Shown here: positions 53,177 through 61,407 of the stretch, in pieces
How the letters are laid out: each line of letters opens with the position of its first letter
How positions within the stretch are numbered: position 1 is the first letter of the stretch
DNA from: Bacteroidota bacterium
GTDB lineage: Bacteria > Bacteroidota > Bacteroidia > Chitinophagales > Chitinophagaceae
Direction: 5' to 3'
DNA: 64,000 bases
Assembly: GCA_947460595.1 (NCBI GenBank)
Contig: CANHGS010000011.1
Span: forward strand, 1 to 64,000
Notes under the pieces: model-generated
What the model saw: the letters and a program-made list of their open reading frames with translations, nothing else
Told to the model about the DNA's origin: nothing
Database searches by the model: none
Made by a program: the position numbers and the translations under genes

Positions 53177-54358
53177 TTACCCCTTCTCCAATAACCTAGA
53201 TTTTCTAATAGCCAGATTAACCGGTTCTTCAATACCCTTGTATAGCGCAATAGAAATTAGATTCAATACAATAAATACTATACCAATATAAACCAATGTG
53301 TCATTTACGTGTTCCGGGATCCAGTCCAGTCCATTTTCATACATCCAGTTGAACGTTTTATCAATACCAACCCAGGTCCATTCCTTGGTAAAATTGGCAA
53401 TCACACCAATGTGCAAGAGATAGAAGATATAAGAGCTTTTACCCAGCAATTGCATGGTATTGGTTGAAAGAAATCTCCTGACAATAGATTTTTCTTTAAT
53501 CAGCCCAAAGTAAAACAAGGCTATTCCAATGGGCAATACCAAATTGTTTGTAAAAATGCCAAATGGATGATACAGACCATATTCTATTCCGTTTAGGGGA
53601 ATACTAGCCAAAATGGCAATGCTACTAGTAATACCAAGAATACCTAAAATAGTGAATAGGGGTGTTTTTCTATCTGCTTCACTGGCTTTGAGAATGATTA
53701 GGGCAAGACCCATACCTATGAAGAATTCCACACATCTTCCCAGGAAAGTGTAAAGGAACATGAAGGAGAAATTACCAAAAAAGCCATAGAAATTGAATTG
53801 ACTAAAGACGAGTACTAAGAGGCAACCGGTTCCTAATAATAGCAGGGGAAGTAGTACAATATTGCGCATATGCTTCTTCATTTTCACAAAGAAGAGGGGG
53901 GCTAGAAAATAGAAGGATTCCTCAACGGTTAAGGACCATCCCTGACCTACACCGGTAAATTTTAGGTTGTCAAAGAAACCGCGGAGAAAGAAAATATTGA
54001 GAAAAATCAATAAGATGGGTGATTCAAATCCAGCCATCACGCCTGATTCTGCTCCAAAAATAAAAGCCATCAAAAAGGTAAAGAGGGTCAATAAGGCATA
54101 CATGGGATAAATGCGGGCTATCCTGTTCTTGATGTATTTTCTAAACCAATCACTACTCAATTCACAGGTATCATAATAACGCATACAGATCAAGAAACCA
54201 CTCAACACAAAGAACATAGTTACCCCCATATGCAATTCATTTAGGGTTCTACGAATTGGATAAATAAAGTCTGCTTGATTAAAATGATGAAAAAAGACCA
54301 AAAATGCCGCAATGGCTCTCACGCCTGTTAGGGCAGGTATGTAGGAGTTGGCTTTCAT
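53177..54358 (-). CDS. Acyltransferase-3 family (OafA/YrhL-like) membrane protein
   Basis: 393 residues with about ten hydrophobic segments. The N-terminus is diagnostic: L-T-G-V-R-A-I-A-A near residue 10, F-F-H-H near 23 and M-F-F-V-L-S-G-F-L-I near 47. Family members transfer acetyl or other acyl groups to polysaccharides, peptidoglycan or lipids across the inner membrane. It lacks the SGNH domain found in OafA-type fusions. First gene of a four-gene operon (8-9-base gaps) with a CE7-like esterase, a barrel protein and a PlsC-like acyltransferase. Confidence 0.92.
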   Translation of the reverse strand: MKANSYIPALTGVRAIAAFLVFFHHFNQADFIYPIRRTLNELHMGVTMFFVLSGFLICMRYYDTCELSSDWFRKYIKNRIARIYPMYALLTLFTFLMAFIFGAESGVMAGFESPILLIFLNIFFLRGFFDNLKFTGVGQGWSLTVEESFYFLAPLFFVKMKKHMRNIVLLPLLLLGTGCLLVLVFSQFNFYGFFGNFSFMFLYTFLGRCVEFFIGMGLALIILKASEADRKTPLFTILGILGITSSIAILASIPLNGIEYGLYHPFGIFTNNLVLPIGIALFYFGLIKEKSIVRRFLSTNTMQLLGKSSYIFYLLHIGVIANFTKEWTWVGIDKTFNWMYENGLDWIPEHVNDTLVYIGIVFIVLNLISIALYKGIEEPVNLAIRKSRLLEKG

Positions 54359-54364
54359 TAAAGG

Positions 54365-54387
54365 TTAGGGGCGTGGATTAGGGGCGT
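54365..54387. repeat. Direct repeat upstream of the acyltransferase-3 gene
   Basis: TTAGGGGCGT occurs at 54365-54374 and again at 54378-54387, a 13-base period, just before the ATG at 54358. It could be a regulator-binding tandem site or part of the leader. Confidence 0.4.
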
Positions 54388-54465
54388 ATATAAAAAAATA
54401 CTTTTTTCTATTGTCTTTAGAACGTAGAAATTGGACGAAAAGTATTTTTCGGGATCTCTATACAC

Positions 54466-54489
54466 CAAAAAGCCACCAATTGGTGGCCT
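54466..54489 (-). terminator. Rho-independent terminator of recA
   Basis: A perfect 16-bp palindrome GCCACCAATTGGTGGC (54472-54487), followed on the minus strand by TTTTTGG. It lies about 35 bases after the recA stop codon. Confidence 0.78.
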
Positions 54490-54522
54490 CTTGATACTTA
54501 CTAACCCGTCTAAAAAACAATT

Positions 54523-55533
54523 TTATGCTTCAGCAGTAGCTTTTGCTTCGTTGATTTTTGCCCTGATTTTTGCTTCAATCTCATTGGCCAACTCAGGATT
54601 ATCCCTCAATAGTCCTTTCACAGAATCTCTACCCTGACCTAGTTTATTGGCTTCATAACTAAACCAAGAACCGCTTTTGTTTACAATTCCCAGTTCTACA
54701 CCCATATCTATGATTTCACCCAGTTTACTCACACCTTCTCCAAAAATGATGTCAAATTCAGCGGCACGGAATGGTGGTGCTACTTTGTTTTTAACCACTT
54801 TAACTTTTACGTGGTTACCAATTGCTGCGTCTCCGTCTTTGATCTGGGTCATTCTTCTAATATCCAAACGAACCGATGCATAGAATTTCAAGGCATTACC
54901 ACCAGTGGTAGTTTCTGGATTCCCAAACATTACCCCAATTTTTTCACGTAACTGGTTGATAAATATGCAGATAGTGTTTGTTTTATTAATAGTTGCAGTG
55001 AGTTTTCTCAAGGCCTGACTCATTAAACGAGCGTGTAAACCCATTTTAGAATCACCCATTTCACCTTCTAATTCGCTTTTGGGAACTAAGGCAGCAACAG
55101 AGTCAATAACCACAACATCCAAAGCGCCTGATAAAATTAAACGGTCTGCAATTTCTAGGGCTTGTTCACCATAATCAGGTTGAGAAATGAGTAGGTTATC
55201 TACATCAACCCCTAGGTTTTTAGCGTAAGCGCTATCAAAAGCGTGTTCCGCATCTATAATGGCACACATACCACCTTTTTTCTGGGCTTCTGCAATTACA
55301 TGAATAGCCAATGTGGTTTTACCAGAAGATTCTGGTCCGTAGATTTCAATAATCCTTCCTTTTGGTAACCCACCTACGCCTAGCGCCGCGTCTAAACCAA
55401 TTGAACCGGTGGAAATAACTTCCATAGGATCCTGACTTTTTTCATTCATCATCATGACAGAACCCTTGCCATAATCCTTATCAATCTTATCGATTGTCAA
55501 TTTCAGTGCTTTCAGTTTATCTGCATTACTCAT
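54523..55533 (-). CDS. recA: Recombinase A
   Basis: 336 residues, typical RecA length. Walker A G-P-E-S-S-G-K-T at 66-73, the core A-I-I-D-A-E-H-A near 92, V-V-I-D-S-V-A-A-L (Walker B) near 140, and the loop with [10 protein letters not shown] near 193. Forms filaments on single-stranded DNA for recombination and the SOS response. Monocistronic: it has its own terminator, and 181 bases separate it from nadA. Upstream lies a CTAG-rich hairpin. I saw no recognisable LexA box. Confidence 0.98.
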   Translation of the reverse strand: MSNADKLKALKLTIDKIDKDYGKGSVMMMNEKSQDPMEVISTGSIGLDAALGVGGLPKGRIIEIYGPESSGKTTLAIHVIAEAQKKGGMCAIIDAEHAFDSAYAKNLGVDVDNLLISQPDYGEQALEIADRLILSGALDVVVIDSVAALVPKSELEGEMGDSKMGLHARLMSQALRKLTATINKTNTICIFINQLREKIGVMFGNPETTTGGNALKFYASVRLDIRRMTQIKDGDAAIGNHVKVKVVKNKVAPPFRAAEFDIIFGEGVSKLGEIIDMGVELGIVNKSGSWFSYEANKLGQGRDSVKGLLRDNPELANEIEAKIRAKINEAKATAEA

Positions 55534-55632
55534 AACGGGTATTTTATCTATTGGTTTGTAAAAATAATGGTTTCTTTAATATAAACTAATTTTTTTAGTA
55601 TTTATTTTACTAACCCTATTAGTTTTTTTATT

Positions 55633-55648
55633 CCTAGTCCAAACTAGG
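55633..55648. promoter_or_regulatory. CTAG-rich inverted repeat upstream of recA
   Basis: CCTAGT-CCAA-ACTAGG is a perfect 6-bp hairpin, with a third CTAG eight bases further (55655-55658). On the minus strand it lies between nadA and recA, about 100 bases before the recA ATG. It might be the end of the nadA transcript or an operator of recA; no U tract follows on the minus strand, so it is not a normal terminator. Confidence 0.35.
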
Positions 55649-55714
55649 TTAATTCTAGGATGGTCTTCTTTAAAAAACACCCATTTTATAGCCCGCTAAA
55701 ACCATTTCAGTGCT

Positions 55715-56692
55715 TTAACCTAATAATCCAGCGGCCCTACTAATGGCCAACATACGATCCATGGGTTTTTTTGCAGCCAGTCTTAGGGTTTCATCCATGG
55801 TAATTTCAGGAGCCTCATATTTCATGCACAAATACAGTTTCTCTAGTGTATTGAGCTTCATATGAGGACAATCATTACAAGCGCAGTTATTGTTGGGTGG
55901 TGCTGGTATAAAGGTTTTTTGTGGATTATCTTGTTGCATCTGGTGTAAGATGCCAGTTTCAGTAGCAACAATATATTCAGTTGCATGATCAGTCTTGGTA
56001 TATTTTAATAATTGTGTAGTACTACCAATATAATCTGCCATCCTCAAAATTGCTTCTTCACACTCAGGATGCGCAATTAATTTTGCTTGTGGATGTCTGA
56101 TTTTTAATTTGGTAATTTTTTCCAAACTAAATATTTCATGAACCATACAAGCACCATTCCATAGAAGCATTTCTCTACCAGAAATTTTATTCAAATAAGC
56201 CCCTAAGTTTTTATCTGGTGCAAATAAAATGGGCTGTTCTTTAGGAATACTTTCAATGATTTTTATGGCATTTCCAGAAGTGCAAATAATATCGCTCAAG
56301 GCTTTAATTTCAGCTGTGCAGTTGATATAAGAAACCACTAAATGGTCAGGATGTTTTTCTTTAAAAGCCCTGAAAGGTCCTGCTGGAGCGCTATCTGCCA
56401 AAGAACATCCTGCGTTTAGATCTGGTAACAATACTTTTTTGCTGGGATTTAGAATCTTTGCGGTCTCAGCCATAAAATGGACTCCTGCAAAAACAATTAA
56501 ATCTGCATTGGTCTGTTCTGCTTGTTGAGCAAGACCCAAACTATCCCCAATATAATCCGCCACGTCCTGGATATCAGGCTCTTGGTAATAATGTGCAAGG
56601 ATAATGGCATTTTTTTCTTTCTTTAGTTGCTCAATCTCGGCAAATAAATCCAGACTTGGATCAATCTCTTTGTCTACAAATCCTTTTTCCAA
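55715..56692 (-). CDS. nadA: Quinolinate synthase A
   Basis: 325 residues. Condenses iminoaspartate with dihydroxyacetone phosphate to quinolinate, the entry step of de novo NAD synthesis. The [4Fe-4S] ligands are visible as Cys in N-A-G-C-S near 110, N-G-A-C-M near 196 and the C-terminal C-A-C-N-D-C-P near 283. I-L-A-H-Y-Y-Q near 31 and P-D-K-N-L-G near 174 are further family motifs. Only TTG (56692) fits as a start; no ATG lies upstream in frame. nadB and nadC are not in the window. Divergent from the foldase gene across the candidate origin. Confidence 0.95.
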   Translation of the reverse strand: MEKGFVDKEIDPSLDLFAEIEQLKKEKNAIILAHYYQEPDIQDVADYIGDSLGLAQQAEQTNADLIVFAGVHFMAETAKILNPSKKVLLPDLNAGCSLADSAPAGPFRAFKEKHPDHLVVSYINCTAEIKALSDIICTSGNAIKIIESIPKEQPILFAPDKNLGAYLNKISGREMLLWNGACMVHEIFSLEKITKLKIRHPQAKLIAHPECEEAILRMADYIGSTTQLLKYTKTDHATEYIVATETGILHQMQQDNPQKTFIPAPPNNNCACNDCPHMKLNTLEKLYLCMKYEAPEITMDETLRLAAKKPMDRMLAISRAAGLLG

Positions 56693-56710
56693 TATTTCAA
56701 ATTTTCTATG

Positions 56711-57238
56711 TTGATAATTACGGTAATAGTATTTAATATTATTTATTTATAAAACTAAACTACTACTATTACGGGTGTGGATTTCGGGATAAGTTTGTTA
56801 TCCCCAAAGCACAAAGTTAATTATCTCTGTCTTATTAACTACTATTCACAGCTTATACACGCTATAGAATCTCTGTATTATCAGCAATTTTGATAGTATT
56901 TCCACATTAGTGTATTTCAGTATTCACAGACATTTTTTTTCACTATCCACTATTCCCGCACTGTTAATTAAGAGCGGGTAGAATGCTTCTAAATTTTTCG
57001 TTTACTGCATATTTGGGTTTTTAGTTAAAGTTATTCCACCAGTATCCACTTTTAAATTTGAAAAAATGGCTGTTTTCCACCGTATAACCCATTTATCCAC
57101 GGGGCTATGTGAATAGAATTTAGCTGCAATAATGCTATTTTTCTTGTAAGAGCCCTGCTATTCAGACTCCAATTCTTGCTAGTTTCTGAAAATCTTACCC
57201 ATTGGCGTTTTTAGATGGTTTTCCACAACTTATCCTAA
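56711..57238. other. Candidate chromosomal replication origin (DnaA-box cluster with AT-rich block)
   Basis: Most of the 595-base nadA/foldase gap. Nine 9-mers are within one mismatch of TTWTNCACA: 56798-56806, 56842-56850, 56853-56861, 56898-56906, 56920-56928, 57073-57081, 57093-57101, 57108-57116 (minus) and 57219-57227 (TTTTCCACA, perfect). Two more have two mismatches (56943-56951, 57042-57050). Eight of the nine point the same way. The left flank (56711-56770) is almost pure A/T and could unwind. No protein is encoded here. Genes diverge from it. Only about 0.6 such matches would be expected by chance in 430 bases with equal base use. Confidence 0.7.
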
Positions 57239-57250
57239 TGTTTTTTCCCC

Positions 57251-57258
57251 TATTTTTG
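57251..57258 (+). promoter_or_regulatory. -7 element of the foldase gene
   Basis: TATTTTTG is a full match to TAnnTTTG, predicting a start near 57264 and a short leader of about 24 bases. No TTG is present at the usual -33 distance; the upstream sequence is the last DnaA-box-like site. Confidence 0.5.
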
Positions 57259-57287
57259 CCATCCTTAAAATCTAACAATAGTTTATT

Positions 57288-59375
57288 ATGTCTGTCATTC
57301 AAAGTATTCGTGACAAAGGAGCTTGGGTTATTTTTGGCATCATCGCCCTAGCTTTAATTGCATTTATCCTGCAGGATGGTGTTGGACGTGGCCGCTCAGC
57401 CAATAACAATACCGATATGGGAAAAGTGAATGGTGTTAAAATTGAACGCCTAGCATTTGAAGAAAAACTAGCCATGCAAGAACGTATGTATGGTGCGCAA
57501 GGTGCTCAAAGAGAACAATTGATTGGTTCTGTTTGGAATCAAGAAGTGGAAAGGATTGTTTTGCAACAAGAATACGAGAAGCTAGGTCTTCAAGTAACTT
57601 CTAAAGAACTAACAGATATTCTTTTTGGTGATAACTCTCCATTAAAGAATGAGTTCACTGATCCCGCTACTGGTGTTTTTAAAGTAGCTGAAGCAAAACA
57701 AGCTTTTGCTCAAATTAAAAAGAGTAAGAATGCAGAGCAGGTGAATATGATTAACTCAGCGTATATAGAGCCAACTATTGAACAAGCCTTGCGTACTAAA
57801 TACCAAGCTTTGTTACAACAGTCTGCCTATGTACCAAAATGGATGGTTGAAAAGCAAATGGCTGATAATAATGCTATTGCTAATATATCTTATGCTTTTG
57901 CGCCCTATAATAGCATTGCAGATAGTACTGTAAAAGTGACTGATGATGAAATTGCTGCTTATGTTTCAAAACATGCATCAGAATTTAAGAAGGAAGAAGA
58001 AACCAGGGGTATTGCATATGTAAGTTTTAACGCAGCAGCTTCATCCGTAGATTCTACAACTGTATTAAATCAACTTTTATCTTATCGCAGTGAATTTGCC
58101 ACTACTTCAGATACCAAAGGGTTCATAAATAAGGTTGGATCTGATCTACCTTTTTATGATAGCTATTTTGGTAAAAGCAAATTGCAAATGGCTATGAAAG
58201 ATAGCTTGACAAGTTTGGCAGTAGGTAATATTTACGGACCTTATTTGGATGGCGGTTCTTATGTGATGGCTAAAATGGTAAGTACTAAAAACTGGCCGGA
58301 TAGTGTAACTGTAAGACATATTTTAATTGGTACTGCTAATCCACAAACTGGTCAACAAATTAAACCAGATAGCGTTGGAAAGAAACAAGCTGATAGTATT
58401 GCTGCAGCAATAAAAGGCGGGGCCGATTTTGCCGCACTTTGTATGATGTACTCTGATGACGCCGGAAGTAAAGACAAGGGTGGTGTTTATCCATATTTTG
58501 AACAAGGAAAAATGGTGATGGCATTCAACGATTATGCATTCAACAATCCTGTAGGATCTAAATCTGTTGTAAAAACCGAATTTGGTTACCACTATATTGA
58601 AATCTTAGGGCAGAAAAACTTTGGACCAGCCTATAAGATTGGTTACTTGGCTAAACCAATTGTACCCAGTAATGAAACGGTAAGTGCCGCAAATACAGCA
58701 GCCGCACAATTTGCTTCTACTAGCAAAAACAAAAGAGCGTTTGATGAGAATGCTCTGAAATCAAATCTGCAATTAATGACTGCTGCTGAAATTAAAGCAA
58801 ACGATAATCAAATTGTTGGTATTGGTGCAAGCCGCACAATGGTACGTTGGGCTTATGACAATTCAGTAGGAACGGTTTCTGAACCAACTGAAATTGGAGA
58901 TAGATACGTAGTAGCTATTTTAACTTCTGTGAATAAGGCGGGTACCATGTCTGCTACTGAAGCAAGACCGTTGGTTGAAGCTTTAGTAAGAAGCACAAAG
59001 AAAGCCAAGATGATTATTGATACTAAGTTTAAAGGAACCACTTTGGAAGCCTTAGCCGGATCGGTTGGAACCGCCGTACAAAGAGCCGATAGTATTAGTT
59101 TTAGTACGCCGTTTATTCCAAATCTAGGAAGTGAACCAAAAGTTATTGGTGCAGCATTTAATAAAGCTTTACAAGGTAAAATAAGCGAACCCATTGCTGG
59201 AACCAGCGGCGTGTTTGCTGTAAGGGTAGAAAACAATAGCGCTAAACCAGCTACTGCGGATGCAGCAGCCCTAAAGCAAAACCTGATTCAAGCTGCACGT
59301 ATGGCCGCTTATCGTGGAGCCGATGCCCTGCGTAAATCAGCTACTATTGAAGACAACCGCTCTAAGTTCTATTAA
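57288..59375 (+). CDS. PpiD/SurA-like periplasmic foldase with PpiC-type rotamase domain
   Basis: 695 residues. One N-terminal membrane anchor (about 13-29), a SurA-N-like helical chaperone region (about 35-330), a parvulin/PpiC rotamase domain (about 343-445: V-R-H-I-L-I-G near 343, A-A-L-C-M-M-Y-S-D-D near 383, F-G-Y-H-Y-I-E near 427), and a second helical/rotamase-like region with a less clear motif near 450-690. It helps outer-membrane and secreted proteins fold at the periplasmic face. It reads away from the candidate origin and has its own strong terminator. Confidence 0.92.
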   Translation: MSVIQSIRDKGAWVIFGIIALALIAFILQDGVGRGRSANNNTDMGKVNGVKIERLAFEEKLAMQERMYGAQGAQREQLIGSVWNQEVERIVLQQEYEKLGLQVTSKELTDILFGDNSPLKNEFTDPATGVFKVAEAKQAFAQIKKSKNAEQVNMINSAYIEPTIEQALRTKYQALLQQSAYVPKWMVEKQMADNNAIANISYAFAPYNSIADSTVKVTDDEIAAYVSKHASEFKKEEETRGIAYVSFNAAASSVDSTTVLNQLLSYRSEFATTSDTKGFINKVGSDLPFYDSYFGKSKLQMAMKDSLTSLAVGNIYGPYLDGGSYVMAKMVSTKNWPDSVTVRHILIGTANPQTGQQIKPDSVGKKQADSIAAAIKGGADFAALCMMYSDDAGSKDKGGVYPYFEQGKMVMAFNDYAFNNPVGSKSVVKTEFGYHYIEILGQKNFGPAYKIGYLAKPIVPSNETVSAANTAAAQFASTSKNKRAFDENALKSNLQLMTAAEIKANDNQIVGIGASRTMVRWAYDNSVGTVSEPTEIGDRYVVAILTSVNKAGTMSATEARPLVEALVRSTKKAKMIIDTKFKGTTLEALAGSVGTAVQRADSISFSTPFIPNLGSEPKVIGAAFNKALQGKISEPIAGTSGVFAVRVENNSAKPATADAAALKQNLIQAARMAAYRGADALRKSATIEDNRSKFY

Positions 59376-59395
59376 TAGATTAATTATATTTTATG

Positions 59396-59426
59396 AAGCC
59401 CGGGCCTTGGTCCGGGCTTTTGTTTT
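59396..59426 (+). terminator. Rho-independent terminator of the foldase gene
   Basis: AGCCCGG (59397-59403) pairs with CCGGGCT (59412-59418) around an 8-base loop, followed by TTTTGTTTT. The stem is identical to that of the terminator at 12791. Confidence 0.88.
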
Positions 59427-59484
59427 ACTGATAACGAAAGTTTTGTTTGAAACGATTGCCTAATTTTACCCAATTAATTATACC

Positions 59485-60012
59485 ATGGCAGCAGATTTAT
59501 TTGTCAATAAGGTTCAAGAAAGCGGATTAATTACCCTTGATCTAGAACAGTTTTACCCAAAATCACCGATTCAGGTTTTTGACCTAAAGGGTTATTTGTT
59601 TATGGAACTGATTTTAAAAGAAAAGGATTTTAGGGCGGCTTTGCAAACAACGGATTGGACCATCTACCAAGGGGCCGCCGTTGCCATTACCTGTTCCGCA
59701 GATGCTATTATACCTATGTGGGCTTATATGCTCATTGCTAGTTATCTACAACCAGTAGCAGCAGAAATTGTATTTGGAACAGAGAAAGAGTTGATTAATA
59801 ATTTAATGCTTAAAAGCCTGGAGCAATTTAATGCTGCTGAATACGCAGATAAGCGTGTTGTAGTAAAAGGTTGTGGCGATACTCCCATTCCAGAAACAGC
59901 TTATGTAAGTATTACCAACAAGCTAAGACCTTTTGTAAAAAGCATTATGTACGGAGAACCCTGCAGCACCGTACCCATTTTTAAAAAGCCCAATCCAGCT
60001 AAAGCAGAATAA
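59485..60012 (+). CDS. DUF2480 family protein
   Basis: 175 residues, soluble, no signal peptide. The pattern F-D-L-K-G-Y-L-F near residue 32, D-W-T-I-Y near 53, C-S-A-D-A-I-I-P-M-W-A-Y near 73 and K-G-C-G-D near 131 corresponds to the Bacteroidota-wide DUF2480 family. No function is known to me; conserved Cys, Asp and Trp positions could bind metal or a ligand. It has its own -7-like element (TAATTTTA at 59461-59468). A short GGTTC-CTA-GAACC hairpin follows the stop at 60019-60031, without a U tract. Confidence 0.85.
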   Translation: MAADLFVNKVQESGLITLDLEQFYPKSPIQVFDLKGYLFMELILKEKDFRAALQTTDWTIYQGAAVAITCSADAIIPMWAYMLIASYLQPVAAEIVFGTEKELINNLMLKSLEQFNAAEYADKRVVVKGCGDTPIPETAYVSITNKLRPFVKSIMYGEPCSTVPIFKKPNPAKAE

Positions 60013-60092
60013 GTAGTTGGTTCCTAGAACCGCTCTCTCAATGGCAATTCAAACAGTTGATTTTATCTGCTTGCTTACAGTGCTTTTCTGTA

Positions 60093-60863
60093 TTATACCG
60101 TTGTTTTTTCTCTAGTAGTTACTTCTTCAAAACGTTGATCATAGTCTTCTCTGATGGTTCCAAACACACGGTCCCAAACCAAAAGGTATAAACCATAGTT
60201 CCCTTTAAAATATTGGTGGTGTTGGTTATGGCTGGTAGACGTGTTAACCCACCTGCCTATGCTAGACTTTGCAAAAGACCTAGGATATAACTCATAACCC
60301 AAGTGACCATAGATATTATACACAATGGAGAATAAGAAGAACAAAGCCAAGTGGGTAATATGAATGGGCAATGTAAAATAGAAAATGAAAACAATCCCTT
60401 GTTCAACTACAGCTTCTAAGGGATGAAAAGCATAAGCTGCCCAGGGCGATGGATTGGTTGATTGATGGTGCACTAAATGAAACCATTTAAATAAAGCAGG
60501 GTGGTGCATGGCTCGATGCGTAAAATAAAAGTAGGTATCGTGCATAAAAAATAAAACAGGGAAAACAGCAAAATAGTAGACCCAACCACGGTCTGCAATT
60601 TCTAGATACCTTGTAGTGTAAGGCGCTACAGCAGGATGATGTAGGATATAAACAAATAAACCAAAAATCATAATCGTTGTACTTGAGTAAAAGATCTCCC
60701 TAATAAAATCTTTGGTCTTAGCGTCTTTGGTTTGTAGTTTTTTATAGGCCCAAGATTTTTTGAGCAACACATAAAATAGAAAGAATATTAAACCGGCAAC
60801 CATATAATACCTGCTGCCAATTTTATAAATGATGTTCCAATATAAATCCCAATTTATCTGCAT
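60093..60863 (-). CDS. Sterol desaturase / fatty acid hydroxylase family protein
   Basis: 256-residue membrane protein with about four hydrophobic segments. The three histidine clusters of the di-iron family are complete: H-D-T-Y-F-Y-F-T-H-R-A-M-H-H near 110, H-L-V-H-H near 128, and N-Q-H-H near 213. It hydroxylates or desaturates lipids such as fatty acids, carotenoids or sphingolipid-like amino lipids; which one cannot be told here. Its start is 3 bases after the SnoaL-like gene, so the two are one transcript. Confidence 0.9.
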   Translation of the reverse strand: MQINWDLYWNIIYKIGSRYYMVAGLIFFLFYVLLKKSWAYKKLQTKDAKTKDFIREIFYSSTTIMIFGLFVYILHHPAVAPYTTRYLEIADRGWVYYFAVFPVLFFMHDTYFYFTHRAMHHPALFKWFHLVHHQSTNPSPWAAYAFHPLEAVVEQGIVFIFYFTLPIHITHLALFFLFSIVYNIYGHLGYELYPRSFAKSSIGRWVNTSTSHNQHHQYFKGNYGLYLLVWDRVFGTIREDYDQRFEEVTTREKTTV

Positions 60864-60866
60864 AGT

Positions 60867-61340
60867 TTATTTGTTTTTATCAATATATTCAACCAACGTT
60901 TTTCTTGCTTTTTTTTGAATCCTGCCTTGCATAAAATTACTCCAACCGAATAAGAAACCGTTCAATCCCAGTGCCATTCTGGTCCATTTGTAAAAATCAA
61001 ATGCATCCGTGTGTTCAACAATTAAACCATCTTTCAACCTAAGATGTGCTCTAATTTTATTGTTTACCCTTCTACCATTTTTACCAAACTGGTATTGTGC
61101 ACACCAATCACAGGTTGCGTACTCATCATCTAACAATTGAATGTTCCCAAATGTTAAAGAAAGTTTTTTGGCCTTTTTACAATGCATTTCCCACATGGCT
61201 CTTGCGTGTTCTGCGTCAATCAAACCAAAGGCCGGATCATTAAAAACTGTATCATCTGCATAACAGGATTGCATAGTAGTATAGTCCTTGTTCTGAAAAG
61301 CGGTATAGAATTTATGTATGGTTGCTTCGTTTTGATTCAT
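60867..61340 (-). CDS. SnoaL-like / nuclear transport factor 2 family protein
   Basis: 157 residues with the NTF2/SnoaL layout: helical N-terminus (A-T-I-H-K-F-Y-T-A-F near 6), Y-A-D-D-T-V-F-N-D-P near 27 and a late D-A-F-D-F-Y-K-W near 117 in the beta-sheet pocket. This fold hosts isomerases, hydratases or simple binding proteins; no catalytic residues can be assigned. It precedes the fatty-acid hydroxylase gene by 3 bases and may work on the same lipid. Confidence 0.83.
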   Translation of the reverse strand: MNQNEATIHKFYTAFQNKDYTTMQSCYADDTVFNDPAFGLIDAEHARAMWEMHCKKAKKLSLTFGNIQLLDDEYATCDWCAQYQFGKNGRRVNNKIRAHLRLKDGLIVEHTDAFDFYKWTRMALGLNGFLFGWSNFMQGRIQKKARKTLVEYIDKNK

Positions 61341-61360
61341 GTAAACATTTTTGATTTTTT

Positions 61361-61392
61361 ACTTCTACTTCTACTTTTTTTCTACTTCTACT
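61361..61392. repeat. Short ACTTCT/CTACTT repeat in front of the SnoaL-like gene
   Basis: Two tracts of the 6-base unit (ACTTCT on the plus strand) flank a run of seven T's, making a purine-rich A/G leader on the minus strand just before the SnoaL-like gene and after polA. It could vary in length by slippage or serve as a ribosome-loading leader. Confidence 0.6.
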
Positions 61393-61407
61393 AATTTTAA
61401 TTTATTA

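Noticed and set aside
61361..61392. Possible CRISPR-like repeat
   Set aside because: The repeat unit is only 6 bases without spacers, and no cas genes are in the window.
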